NCBI GenBank assembly: GCA_036850595.1
Contig: CM072154.1
Span: 17,739,330-17,803,329, forward strand
Length of the DNA: 64,000 nt
Direction of reading: 5' to 3'
DNA from: Rhyacichthys aspro
Lineage: Eukaryota > Chordata > Actinopteri > Gobiiformes > Rhyacichthyidae
Part shown: positions 33,396 to 45,393 of the stretch, piece after piece
Layout of the letters: each line of letters begins with the position of its first letter
How positions within the stretch are numbered: position 1 is the first letter of the stretch
Notes under the pieces: generated by a model
What the model was told of the DNA's origin: nothing
The model's input: only the letters and a program-made list of their open reading frames with translations
The model's database searches: none
Translations under genes and position numbers: made by a program

Positions 33396-35451
33396 ATGGC
33401 GAACTTGAGCAGTAAGTCAGCGGAGGAACTTAGCGAGCTGCTGGATGAATACGGGATTAAACACGGGCCTATAGTCGGTGAGTTTAAGAGGGATAGTTTA
33501 AAGGCTTGAGGCAGAGTCAGTCCAAAGTTGGGATGACTCATGTGTTGGATATTTCACTCTGCTTTACTTATATGTGCCTGTTTTACTGTATAGACTCCAC
33601 CAGAGGTCTGTATGAGAAGAAACTGCGAGAAGCAATGGCTAAAAGAAAGAAACCTTTATCAGACAAGACATACTACAGAGAGGAAGGTATAACTCAAGAC
33701 TATCAGGAACAAATTTGAGATTTGAACTTTGAACAGCCCAGATATATGTGACATAAACAGTGTATTAATAATGAAATGAATGAAGCTGTTTTTTGCTTAA
33801 AATTAAAGTTAAAAAAGCTCAAGTAGATGTTTCCCAATTAAAACCCATCAACAAGGTGCTCAGAGCATTCAATTTAGTAAAATGTCACTACGCCCCTACA
33901 TTTAGAGGATGAGAACAACATTGGTGGGTATTTGAGTAATAAAACTGAACTGCTGCAGGTAGAAAAGTGTCAAATGGAAATTGAAAGTGCTTTGATTTAG
34001 CATGACTCAAGATTTATGAACTCTGCTGTTTGTTCTGTCGTTTACCTGAAATCTCTTTTTTCAGAGGAGGAAGTCACCTTTCTGACCCGAACACCTGTAA
34101 GTTCAGATGATTTGTCAAATCAGCCTCAACAAGATCTAATATGTCATTACTAAATTCTGATTGTTCTTTCAGGTTAAAAGTGGTCCTTCAGGCGACAGGT
34201 CAGTTCTTCAAAGGTTTCATTTTAAACAATCATCCCCAAGGCAAAATTTAAAATATGCAATAATTTAGAAACTCTCTAAAGTCACTAATTTGTCAAGAGC
34301 TGAGGAGTTGTAAAGCTGTGCGAACAAATAGACATGTGTATTATCATCCATGTTGTTTAGCATCACTTTTTAAGCCCTTTACTATGTCTTTTTGCTGTAA
34401 AATAAACAGAATTAACCACATGATTAAATGGTTTAACAAACTCTTATGTTTGTCTTTTCAGTGGAGCTTATATGAGATCAAGACCGGAGTGGACTGAGAG
34501 GGAATATGAACACGAGTGAGTTGATTTTTTCCTTTCATTAGAAGTTAGAAGAAGGAGATAAAGACTATTCATTGATTTTTCTTTGGTCCAGAACGTCCTA
34601 CTCAGGCTACTCAAGATCTCCACCAGGAAGGGACTATATCGATGAGTATGTTGTTACTTAAAATTAAAAAAGTTGCCATGTCAGGGTTCCCACCTGTCCA
34701 AATGAACAGCTAATAATATGGAATAATCATATTTTAGACCCTCGCATTTTCAAGAATCGATTTGTTACATTGGTGCATTTGAAACTCAACTGGCTTAAGA
34801 TAAACAATTTACCTGGGAATATCAGAAGTTTGAGTTTTGACCCTCTGGGGCTGCTATAGTTTGAGTTTTGACCCATTCCAGCTTCTGTAGTTTGGGTTTA
34901 ATTCTCTGAGGCTGGTGAACCTTAAGTGTTGACCCCCTGTGGATGCTGTAGTTTGAGTTTTGACCCTTTGAGGCTGCTGTAGTTTGAATATTGACCCTCA
35001 GAGGCTGCTATTTTATTTGAGGTGATGGAAAAAACCCTGCTTAGTGAGAAACTGAGCAATAAAACTGGGTCTATTATATGGGTCTGTATATTATTATTTG
35101 TGAGGCAATCCTGTTCTGAATATTAAGAAAAAGGTCGCAAAATGAAAAAAGAAGTTTGTAAAACGAGTGGGGACCCTGCATTAAGTGAGTTTGTGTTGAG
35201 TTGACTTCACATTTATGGTCAGTGGATTATTCTCTGATTTCAGGCCCTACACCTACAGCACACCGACCTCTTACAAAAGCTCCAATCTGAAATCACCACC
35301 TATGAAGTCTCCCGAGGCTTCACCGGCGCCGAAATCCTCCGGCCTCATCCCGCCCTGGGTTCAAGTCATGTTTTTCCTCGTGGTGCTCATGTTCCTCTAC
35401 TTCGTATTTTCCAGTATGGAGACGAACGAGAACATCAAGGGCATAGAGTGA
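33396..35451 (+). CDS. emd: emerin (LEM-domain inner nuclear membrane protein)
   Basis: Seven coding exons: 33396-33477, 33594-33686, 34065-34096, 34173-34198, 34462-34515, 34592-34645 and 35244-35451. They encode 182 residues, against 254 in human emerin. Emerin sits in the inner nuclear membrane, binds BAF through its LEM domain and binds lamins. The LEM domain fills residues 1 to about 45 (SAEELSELLDEYGIKHGPIVDSTRGLYEKKL). A short acidic and Arg/Ser/Tyr-rich linker follows, then one C-terminal membrane segment (about 152-170, VQVMFFLVVLMFLYFVF) and a brief luminal tail. The shortened linker explains the size. Exons 5 and 6 are both 54 bases with the same phases. LEM plus a C-terminal anchor, and a nearby DNASE1L1-type gene, identify emd over other LEM proteins. 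Confidence 0.93.
34829..35010 (+). repeat. minisatellite in emd intron 6, about 31-base unit, six copies
   Basis: Units start at 34829, 34860, 34891, 34922, 34952 and 34983. The consensus is close to tttgagttttgaccctctga followed by ggctgctgtag. The unit is the reverse complement of a segment found once each in dispersed repeats at about 40650, 44340 and 48058, so the array grew out of that element. Confidence 0.85.
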
Positions 35452-37290
35452 TGTCAATAGACTTTTTAATGGGTTTTTAATCTTTGAGGAATATATTGTT
35501 TGTTTTTTATATATGGCTCCAACTCAGTTTTACACAATTTCTAGCTAACTCATTTTTTTTAATGAAGGTTAAAAGATAATCGCTTCAGCTCCATTTGTTA
35601 GATTTTGTTGCCAGATATACACATAGTGGATAGTTTTGTGCTTTATGTTAAAATGAATGAAAGTCACACGCTGTATATCAATAGTACATATGGTTTGGTG
35701 TCTGTTATTTACAGTTAAGCTACTTCTGGCTGAAAATGATTGTTTCACTGTTTTTGACTTTTTATCCAGTGACTACTATCAAATACATGCATGTTTTCTT
35801 CTTCAGTGTTTTCTGTTTAAATGTTCAGGTAATACAATTAGCACAAGTTTGTTTTTTGTGTTGACATGGCAGACTGCAACTCCACACCTCACCTTAGGCC
35901 GTTTGTGAGCATCTACGGTAGCCCTGCAGGGACACACGTTGTCTATGAACAGACCCAATGGAAATAGGTCTGATTATGAATAGACTGTACACCTTAAGCA
36001 GTTATAGGAATAATGGCATTAAATGTATATTATTAGAAGACTGAAAAGTGCAAAAAGTGGAGACAACATTTTAGTCAAGTTTTAGATCAGCTTTAAGTGC
36101 CTTTTAGAAACTATTGTCTGTAACTTACTATGGTTAATCCAGCATATTGCATTGTAACGTTTGTAAATCTGTTTTAATCAAAATACAAGCTCGTGGAAAC
36201 TACGATACACTATATCATTTTTTGAGTTTTGGCAAATGTATGAAAGAAATGTATTTTTTGGTTTAGGGCATCAGTGGAAATCACTGTTTTATGAAGGTCT
36301 TGGTCTTGTCATGTTTTTAAACCCTAAAAGTCTTGGTCTTGAACTTATGTTTATTTAGTCTTGTCTTGGTTTCGGATGTCAAGACCAACCAAGACCACAA
36401 AAGGTATATTTGCCTGTTCTTGGGATCGAAGGAAAACGTAAATAATATTTTATTCAATGAAAAATCCCTTAAAAATCCTGCTCTAACTCCGCCTCCTTCA
36501 CCAAACACTAAGCTCCATAAGTCTGGACTTGATCTAACTTTGACTGTTCAGATTCCCTTGTATCTATTACAGTTATTGTCCATGGATTCTGGTCTTGATT
36601 TGGTCTTGATGAACAAACTCTTGCATTTTACTTGGTCAAGACATGACATACTCTCTGGTCTCAAACGTGACTTGGTCTCAGTCAGTGCGGCCTTGGCTAC
36701 AGCACTAGTGGAAACTCATTTGTGCTGATGACTGCTCTAGTAAAAGCCCTATCTCCCACTTTTCCTTAAACAGTCTGCCTTCTGTGTCTTGGTCCAGACA
36801 GAGTATATCAGACCCTTAACTGTCACTGAGAGGCTTTGTGTTACATGTGGCCGGGCAAAACTTATTTCAAAAAACAAAAACGTAATGACTAAAATGGCTT
36901 CAAAACTGCTATCAGTGCAAGTGTGTTTGAAATCCCTTTTTACTGGTCCCATTTATAGCAGTATATGGTTTAATCTCATGCATTACTCCTGTCTGCTTCT
37001 CCAAACGGGAAGTGTGCTGACAACTGTCTATAAAAGGTAATAAATTTGCTCAAAATGTATCTAAAGGAACCGTATTTACACAGTATTGTACCATCCCTTT
37101 AACGGCACAGTGCTGCATTTGTTGACAGAGCTCTGAGGCTGAACATACCTCTCTATCTGGAATAAATAATATAGTTCCAATTTACAAATAAATGCATAAG
37201 ACTGGAATATTAAACCTGATTTATGGGCTTATATATAACGGGAAACAAAATATGACACAAACCCAGCTGACGCTCTGTTAATAGTAATAT
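35452..37290. other. emd 3' UTR and spacer with a dispersed repeat
   Basis: The emd 3' UTR occupies an unknown part of the left end; an ATTAAA lies at 36018-36023. From about 36290 to 36725 there is a repeat rich in tcttggtcttg that recurs at 55870-56175. The open frame through it is repeat-derived. The remainder is AT-rich without genes. Confidence 0.45.
36290..36725 (+). repeat. dispersed repeat (tcttggtcttg type), copy 1
   Basis: Shares 'tcaagaccaaccaagaccac', a (g/t)gtatatttgcctgtt segment, a gggat(c/t)gaa stretch and later 'gacttggtctcagtcagt' with 55870-56175, in the same order and orientation. Confidence 0.65.
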
Positions 37291-37671
37291 CATTTTAATC
37301 AGATAACAGTTTAGTCTATTTACACAGTTTAGTGCTATAATAAAAAAAATTAAATAAACAATGCATAGTAGACAATTTAATTGATCCTTTAAGGATCATT
37401 GATCGCTATAGGTCTGTACATAATGCGTTAGAGGAACTGTTAGTGACACCTGTAATAAATAAAACAGTGCGTTTACAGCATTTACGAAACTCAGGAACAA
37501 TCACAGTCTCTCAGTCGATCCTCACATAAAAACTGTGTCAGCAATAAACAAACCTTAACCAAGCTTCATGTACAACATAAGTGTTAGTGATGCTGTCGTT
37601 TATTTGGAAAGACTATCGCGGTATCGTCCAAAGTCACTTCTGCACAGGACTCCATTTTGTTCAGTGGCTTG

Positions 37672-40600
37672 TTAAAATCTGGTCCCAGAGGTGAAGACGC
37701 TGGACGGCCTCGAGTCCACATGAGTCAGTCGCACGTACCCTGTTACTGTAGGAAAAAAGAGTCACAGTCTAAGAATTCAATAAGAATAATTCAGTAAGAA
37801 TTCGTACGCAGTATTTGTTCGATTACGTAACTTTTGATTTCTCTCTAAAGTTTTTAAAAGCGGACTATCCCTGATGCATTGATTACTGTCATCATGACAT
37901 AACAGGGGGACGTGCCTCCAGGAGACAGTATTTACTGTGGTGAATGTGTCTCTTTGGAGGCTCATTTCACAGTTTGACTGGAGAAATACAATAATCACAC
38001 TGGACTAGGGCCTATAGAGACATGTTTTCATATAGAATTAATACAAACAGCACTACTTCAAATGACTTGGTTTTGATCAATATAACGCCCTTTAAGAAAC
38101 GGTTGGCATTACAGGAGGCATCAGCCAGAAAAACAGAGCCATACAAAAACATAAAACAATGTAATCTATGAGTTTTAGGTGTTTTTAACCCGAGTGATAT
38201 CCGCTTTGCCCGTTTCCTTTCCCCTTTCGCTGTTTGTGTGTTTAATTGGCCGTGACTTCCTGTATTCAGTCCAAAAGTCCAAACTATCGCCAAATCAGCT
38301 TTCACACTACAAACGAACTGGACCATCGTTCAGTTTCATCCTGAACGAGACCAAAGAGCAGCTGTTTGGTCCGAACCACAGTCTGCAGGAGTTTTCACAT
38401 CTGAATTTTGTCTTGAAGACTGAGTAACCAAAATAACTGGTGTTTTTGTTGTGAATAAAGCCCAAAAACTTACCTTATGTTTACTTTGCGTGGTCATATC
38501 TTGTTTATTGATAAGGCAACGTAAGTGTTGTCCACACCTGTAGATTCAGCAACACCACATTATTTTAATGGGGCAATCAACCTCAAATTATCACCATGGG
38601 CAAGTAGGTGATGACAATGAACACACTTAAGGACAAAACTTACAGGTTCGGGTCTCCCTCTCCAGTTCAGACGGCTGCTTCTGTTTGTTACATAGGACTT
38701 TGGCTACGATAATGATAAAGATGACGGCTACAACAAATGTCAGGCTCGACACCAGCCAGCTGATCACCATCGGGCTCAACAGTGGAGCTGGGTCTGAGAA
38801 AAGAGGAGACTAGGATCAACAAAACTGAAATGATGAAAGAAAAAGGACTGCCTATTACTGTAGGAGCCCACACAACCGTTTCTGCCTTACCTCTGACAGA
38901 AATGGGCAGCGGTTGACTCTCTCTGGACACAAACGTGCGCCCTCCGAGCTGGACACGGTACAGGCAGTAGTAGTAGCCCTCGTCGGACGTCTGAGCGCTG
39001 GGGAAGGTGAACGTGACGGATGAGGTGAGGGCGGGAAGAGACTGACGGACTGTTCCGTTGGAGCGGACGAGACGCAGCTGAAAAGAGCCGCCAGGATACT
39101 GCTGCAGAGTGGAGCAGGTGATGTTAAAACTGTGGCCTCTGATCACGGAGCCAGGTGGGGCATCCACCGACGTGTTGTACCAGTGCTGTGGGGTGAGCAG
39201 GTCCACTGTCAGGGACCAAATACATGTTTGATTTAGTTCAGAATACTTATCTTGGTGAATGAAATGTTATTTTATTTTTTTAGTCGAAACTCTTTAAGAA
39301 GACCCTCATTTTACTTAAATTTATTTTTAATGGACTCTAACCAAAGGACTCTACACTAAAATGCCTGCTCACAATTTGGTCCTTCACTCATTGCGCTTGA
39401 TATCTTCACAGTTTACATGATTTTATTCATTTAACACTATACAAACTTTACATTATTAATAAACTCCGATGGGGGCTGTTGTGATGGCATTCTTCCTAAA
39501 GCTTACAGCCTTGGAAAGAGATTTTTATAGATTACTTCCAGGCATCAACTAATTATTATTTTGTGTATTACATAGAATCTGGAGTATTGTTTAAAACAAA
39601 TAAACATAATTAGTCTTTATATATTTATGTTCTGGTAGGAGACCAAAGCCTATCCCAGCTGCTTTGAGCGTGGTGCAAGATACACTCTGGATAACTTAAT
39701 CTGCATTCTTCTGAAGTAAGGTGGCACATTTCACGACAACAAATTTACCAGTTACAGCACAATAACTGAATAACATTGAGCCCAGGGGAGTTTTTGACCA
39801 CAACCAGCTGTGTCTCGGCACAAACAAGAATAAAAACAGGCAGCAGGTGGGGATAAACATCAGTTTGGTTCTGCATTACAGGTTAAGGATTTCCGTTTGG
39901 GGATGAGTCATTTTAAATTACACAACAATAATGATGGTTGTTGTGCCTCACCCACGGTGATGTTGATGGAGTTGCTGGGAGGGGAGCTGAGCAGCTGAGA
40001 CGGGAAGTTGCCCTTGATCCTGTAGCGACAGCTGTAGCTGCCCTGGTGGAAGGTCTCGACGTCGGACAGCGTCAGCTCGACTCGGGCCTGGCTCTGCTCC
40101 ACTCTCTGAGTCACCAGCGGCGTGGAGACCCCCTCTTTGTAAAGGTGGAAGTCACTGAGGTGGGACTGGCCCACCAGAATGTGGCAGCTGAAGCGGACCG
40201 ACTCTCCAGAGGAAAACACAGTGTGAGGGGACAGCAGTGAGAGAGTGGGCATCAAAAGAGATCCTGGGACAAAAGGCAGTCAATAATTAGACCTTCACTT
40301 ACGACAAACATCTGATGTGCTGAGTAAACTCAAAATGGGTGCTGTCATTATTATTCGCCAACACAAATACCTTAAGTGAGAAAGACTAGAAATATTTCTA
40401 AGCTAGAAGTGACATAATCTCAATCTGTCTTTGTGAAAAATAACACTTGAAATGGTTTCTATTGAGCACAAGGGATATAATGGCCAAGTATGATGTGTAG
40501 CTGTAATGAACTAACTTGTGTTTAAGGGTGTAGCTTAGCAAAAAAACAATCAGGGTCCCCACTTATTCAGAGATTATTACAGGACAGTTTTTGACATCAT

Positions 40601-42025
40601 GGACATCATTCTATTCTGCTTCCATTTAAACCTTAATCCACAAACTACAAAAACCTCAGAGGGTCAAAAGTCAAAAGTTGCATTAAAACCATGATACCAT
40701 ACATATTATTCTGGACAATATACATATAATTCCAAGACATTTTGAATATTTTAATTAATTTCCAGGTGATCTCCATGACTGAAAGCATTCTCTCTAAATT
40801 TCCAGGATCTCTGTCAATTGTCATATAAGAATGTCTCATTACTGCTCTGTTAACAGCAGAAAAGGTCCTACCTGAGCATTTCACCCCTGCATCGTTCTGA
40901 TGGGTGCAGTAGGGGTTACTGTGGAGCACAATGGCGCAGCGGGTCAGACTCGACTCATGTCCCGAACACTGGACATGTCGGAGCCAGATGACTCCGCTGC
41001 CGGGCCCAAAGGCTGGTCCACGAAGGGGGTATTCAGCAAAACCACAGCCCAGCTCCAGACAAACCACATCAGCCTCTCTGAAGTCCCAGCCGTGATCGCA
41101 CACCGTTCCCCACTGGTTGTGGCGCAACACCTCAACTCGACCGGAGCATTTATCGTCACCATCAACTAACCGCACCCCAGCTGTAAGACCGAGGGTACAG
41201 AGAGAGTGAATGGTGCAAAATTTAACGTCAGATAACTCTTTATAAGTCACACAATGGAGAAAACTTACCAAAAGCAGCAACTCCATCCCACAGGACACAT
41301 ACCAGACCTGAAAACACAGTCAAAACATTAACTTTTCTGTTAAGTGTATGTTGTTTCTATTAGGGCTGGACAATGTATACAAATATAAATGCAATAGTGG
41401 CAGATATGTTATTAGTGAAATTTATAATCTTGATTATTTTTGGATTGTTTAATTTTATTCAAATGCTTATTTTGCCAGAAAACAATAAAATATAAGTGGC
41501 CATTTTATCAACACAATATTCAACAATGGCACAAATTGTTGCTAAAGGAAATAAGATGAAGTAAACTTTTAGAAGTCAAAGTAGCAATCAATATAGAGCA
41601 ACAGCGCAGGTCCTTTTGAGTTATTGCAAATAAGAAGCAAAATGAGACCAAATGTCATTAAAAAATACAAAGAAAGCAAAAAAGAAAAAAGAAAAGCAAT
41701 GATGAAATATATAATTAATCTCAAAATTACGCTGAAGCAATGATTGAAAATGTTTTGAAAAAACAATATAGTCATATAGTTTAATAATTATGTTGGCTGC
41801 TATTGTGGCTGGCCCCCATAAACTTGATTTAAACAATAACAGAGATGAGATTTTCCAAATATATCAGTGCAAAAGTAAAACACTGAATCAAAACGCTCAC
41901 TTTGTTGTGGTTATCTGATTGCATAATAAGGGCATGAGCTGCTGCCAAGTGGTTAGCTGCTTCAAGGGCTGTGGCCATCAAACAAAGAGCTTACCTGTCA
42001 AGAGGATATTGAGAAACCTAAGCAT
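37672..42025 (-). CDS. SRCR-Ig-Ig single-pass receptor, unnamed
   Basis: Seven exons in transcript order: 42025-41995, 41307-41269, 41180-40872, 40263-39952, 39205-38891, 38793-38644 and 37745-37672. They encode 409 residues. A signal peptide (1 to about 24, MLRFLNILLTGLVCVLW) precedes one SRCR domain (24-126; VRLVDG...CSGRVEVLRHNQWGTVC). The eight cysteines make it group B. Two Ig-like domains follow (127-230, FSC...YSCRY; 231-335, ITC...YYYCLY), then a membrane helix (about 344-366) and a cytoplasmic tail of about 43 residues. The tail holds TGYVRL (387-392), close to ITIM and ITSM tyrosine motifs. Each extracellular domain is one symmetrical phase-1 exon. The design suggests an immune-type surface receptor; ligand and signal are unknown. 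It lacks strong similarity to any one mammalian gene I can name. The 3' UTR probably runs to about 37290 (ATTAAA on the minus strand). Confidence 0.88.
39640..39705 (+). repeat. short fragment of the teleost interspersed repeat
   Basis: 'aagcctatcccagctgcttt' followed by gatacactctgga matches the 5' half of the family at 1430-1735. It is intronic to the SRCR-Ig receptor gene. Confidence 0.5.
40620..40830 (-). repeat. dispersed repeat carrying the emd minisatellite unit, copy A
   Basis: Contains 'cctcagagggtcaaaagtca', the emd unit in reverse, then aattccaagacattttga, aatttccaggtgatctcc and ctctctaaatttccagg. The same order is seen at 48035-48240. Confidence 0.65.
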
Positions 42026-42660
42026 CTTTCCCCTTCCATCAGACGGCAGGATGATAGGAAAACTCCTGTTTGTGGATGAGATGCTGAGAAATACTGAATG
42101 AAAACTGCATCAGACTGAGCTCGGCGCTAACAGCTAAGCTAATTAGTTCAACAAGTTTGACAAACTAGCTCACAAACTAAATGCGATCCGCGGCTGCAGT
42201 GTTCAAAAAACACATCCTCAAGGATAAAAAGCAATGTTACTTTACAGGAAACAGCACTTTTAACTTGTGATATTCCTGTCGTTGATGGAACGAGGTGCAA
42301 ACAGAGCAAAAACGTGAGTAAATGAGGTTAGCAACAACAGCGGAGGAGGGTTCACGGGTTGCCAGATCAGAGCCACTGTTTCCAGCCTAATAACCGGGGC
42401 TAAACTCGCCGCTTCAACTCATATGGACATTTTCTCACTACTTATACTTTTGATATAATATCTGTCAAAACCAACTGTAATTCGCGCAACATAAATTTAG
42501 TTTCAGTGTTATTCTTTCACGCTCGCATTCAATCAAAATAGTCAGGCGGAAAAATACCCCTGCTGGCTCCACTGCTGCCCGTCCTCCAGCGTCAGCTTAC
42601 GTCACTGCCCTGCCCTCTGCCTCTGTCCCGGGATGAGCTGCTTCTTACCGCAGCCAGAGG
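42026..42660 (-). promoter_or_regulatory. 5' UTR and promoter region of the SRCR-Ig receptor gene
   Basis: The start codon is preceded by a purine-rich leader. A CpG- and C-rich stretch at about 42540-42660 contains ttacgtca (42598-42605), a cAMP-response-like element. Which direction this block promotes is not clear. Confidence 0.35.
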
Positions 42661-44767
42661 TCAGCATTAACCTATTAACCCTCACTTAAAACCATTACTA
42701 GTCCCTAAAGGGATTAGGTTCATGACTATTTTATGGTGACACAATTTAAAACTGTGACACATTTAACAACTGTTGAAGACCCCAGTTTGTTCTAATGGCC
42801 ACTCTCCTTGAGCCTGGGTCTGCAGAGTTTCTTGACCCTGACGAAGGCTGTTCTTCTCGATTTTAATAGTTCAGTATGGTTTTGTTGAGTTTTCAAGTGC
42901 CCTAAGATTTCTATTGCAGCTGTGATGTTATACAAAGAAACACAAACTTTTTAGGACGTACACTAAGGACTGAAGGAGACAAATGAAACTGGAAACTGAT
43001 ACATGGACTATTTACCTCTTATAATATCTTATAAATTATTTCCCGGGTCCATATCTTTGAGGTAAAAGTTACATAGTGTAGCTTTCAATTCAGTTGTTTT
43101 GTATTACCCTGTAACTAATTTTCTTGGTTGTGCTTTGTTAAAATGACAAACCAAAAATGGCATTGTCTATGTTTTGAAATGGGTTATATTTTGCGATTTT
43201 GAGGAAATAAAATTAGATCTAAAATCATTTATACTGCGAATGGCCCATTTTAGACCTACAGTATTTCAGATAAACACCTCAATATACTTAACTAGCAGCA
43301 GAGGTCAGCACAAGCCTCAGAGATGTATTTGGACACATACAAGAGCCACTTTAGCCCCGAGACTGTGTGGCCTAAACTGGGTTTGGCAAAGGTTTAAAAA
43401 AGTGAGAAAGGGCAAGACATTACATAATGCATAAATCCCTGAGTTCATGTTCGTATAAATAATTCTGGTTTGAAATCACATGACCAATTTAATTTGCAGA
43501 CAATAGATTTGGACTCTAGTCTCTAGTACCCAACTCCTCAAATACTTCTGTCACATATTTTAAAGGTGACTTCAAAAACCACAGTGCTTTTTAGGCATGA
43601 GTCATTTTCCTCAAAACCTGACTGAACCGAAAAGCACCAGGACAGAACTGTGTGAGTCTGCTGAGTCACGTCTGAGCTGTTAATCATTTTCCCACAAAAC
43701 TTAACTCCAAAAAAGAAGCACTGAGGTGTTTTCCATTTCCTTCCTGTCAGATATGACTGTTTCCTCTGTGGCCATCACTCTGAAATAAAGAAACGTGGTG
43801 TAACTGCGAGTATTTGTCATTATGAGCAGATTCCCAGCAGTTTTCTGAGTAATAATAAGACTTCTATGAAACCTAACATTGTGAATGAAGCTGAGTATAA
43901 GGCCACGTGATGTGTTTGTGACAGAAACACGGTGGACTTTTATAATGGTTTCTATAAAACAGAAGTGTGAACAGCTGTCATTGTGGCCGTCTTTCTTTCA
44001 CTTCTTGATGTTAACAAAGCAGTAATGGAAAGCACTGACAGCAAAACATTATGAGCCAACAAACATCCAAATGGCCACACTGTAGTCACATCCAGCTCTG
44101 TCCCTGTGGCTGGTCACCTGCTCCAACACGGTTTCAACCCTGTGAACGTGTAGACAGACTATTTGCTGAGCTCTGATGAAAGTGGACAGAAAACCATAAA
44201 ACATATAAAGACTTAACATTTTCTCACAATATGGAAATAAAGCATAATATGGGCCCACTTTCATTCCTCAGGGTTCATGTTTGGACATCACCTGGAAATA
44301 CTCTGACTACTTCTCTTTGATTTAACCTTTAATCTGAAACTACAGCAGCCTTAGAGGGTCAAAACTCAAAATTTAAATTTGCAAAAGGTTAACAGAGGGC
44401 TTTGTATCTAATCCCTGTTGGGTTATAATCAACATGTACAGTTAATTAAAAATATGAGGGGCTAAATGCAATCAAAGCACTTTCAGGATTTAATAGAATG
44501 TGGAGCTTAAACAGTCACTCCTGACACAGCTTGATGTCGTTTTTTTTTTTTGCATTTGTCTAGTATCTGAATATCTGAATTGAAAAAGCCATGCCAGACG
44601 CATTTCACTATGACCTTAGTCCTTTTGTTGCTTTTCAGTTTCGAGTCTCGCACTTTAATCAGGTTAAAAGCAGAAGCTGAGCCAGTCAAAACTGGTCAGC
44701 TATTGAGTGTCTGAAAACCAAAAAGTCATTGAGGTCAACCACAGACTCATTCATTTTCTAGATGCAT
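42661..44767. other. intergenic spacer, no gene seen
   Basis: AT-rich sequence between the SRCR-Ig receptor promoter and the slc25a33 3' end. A single copy of the emd minisatellite unit in reverse lies at about 44335-44370 inside the dispersed repeat. Open frames are short and unsupported. Confidence 0.45.
44275..44400 (-). repeat. dispersed repeat carrying the emd minisatellite unit, copy B
   Basis: Contains 'aaactacagcagccttagag' and ggtcaaaactcaaa, the unit in reverse, preceded by gacatcacctggaaata. Confidence 0.6.
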
Positions 44768-44773
44768 TTTATT
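44768..44773 (-). terminator. slc25a33: poly(A) signal of slc25a33
   Basis: TTTATT on the + strand, about 620 bases after the slc25a33 stop codon, implying a 3' UTR of roughly 640 bases. Confidence 0.5.
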
Positions 44774-45393
44774 GAGCCACTGGTCAAATAAGCATCCACA
44801 ATGTTATTTTGTAAAAGGTGACCATCTTTTTCCATAAAGAAAACATACAGATATGTCTGTATATACTAAATATATTACTGAAAAATATGATAAGATCTCT
44901 CTGTAATTCGAACTTCAAAACAGCACATTGTATTTGGGAAATCTCTGAACGGTTGAGTGGTCATTACAATGCGATGAACAGCACTATTTGCAGCACTTAA
45001 CTCAGTTTGTCCCTTCATTTTCAGGAGTCAACCTGCTCATTCGTGACGGTGCATTCACTTGCAGCAGACAACAAAAAAGAAAATAAACATAGGCATAAAA
45101 TAACAAAATAATTTAGTTAACTTAACACCAAGCCTCTAAGAAGATGACCTTTTTCACAAGTTTGAATTTTAAAAAGTACCACAACTTCTTCAGTTACTTT
45201 GATAATCTCCTAAGGACAAGCTTGCAGTTAAATAAAACACATTTAACTCTTTGGAAAACAGTCCAACCTGCTTCAGTTTCACCATAAAAGTCTATAGCAG
45301 CACAATGCAAACGTAAATGTGCTACATTTTTCTCTCTCCTCAAAGTCTCTTGGCCAGCACAAGCCATCCATGATTCATCAAGAAGACTTGTCC

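Noticed and set aside
36333..36728. 131-codon open frame on the + strand
   Set aside because: Lies within the tcttggtcttg dispersed repeat, which recurs at 55870-56175 without an open frame.
38179..38427. 82-codon + strand frame upstream of the SRCR-Ig receptor TM exon
   Set aside because: No recognised protein, no splice sites, and it falls inside an intron of the minus-strand gene. The sequence looks repeat-like.
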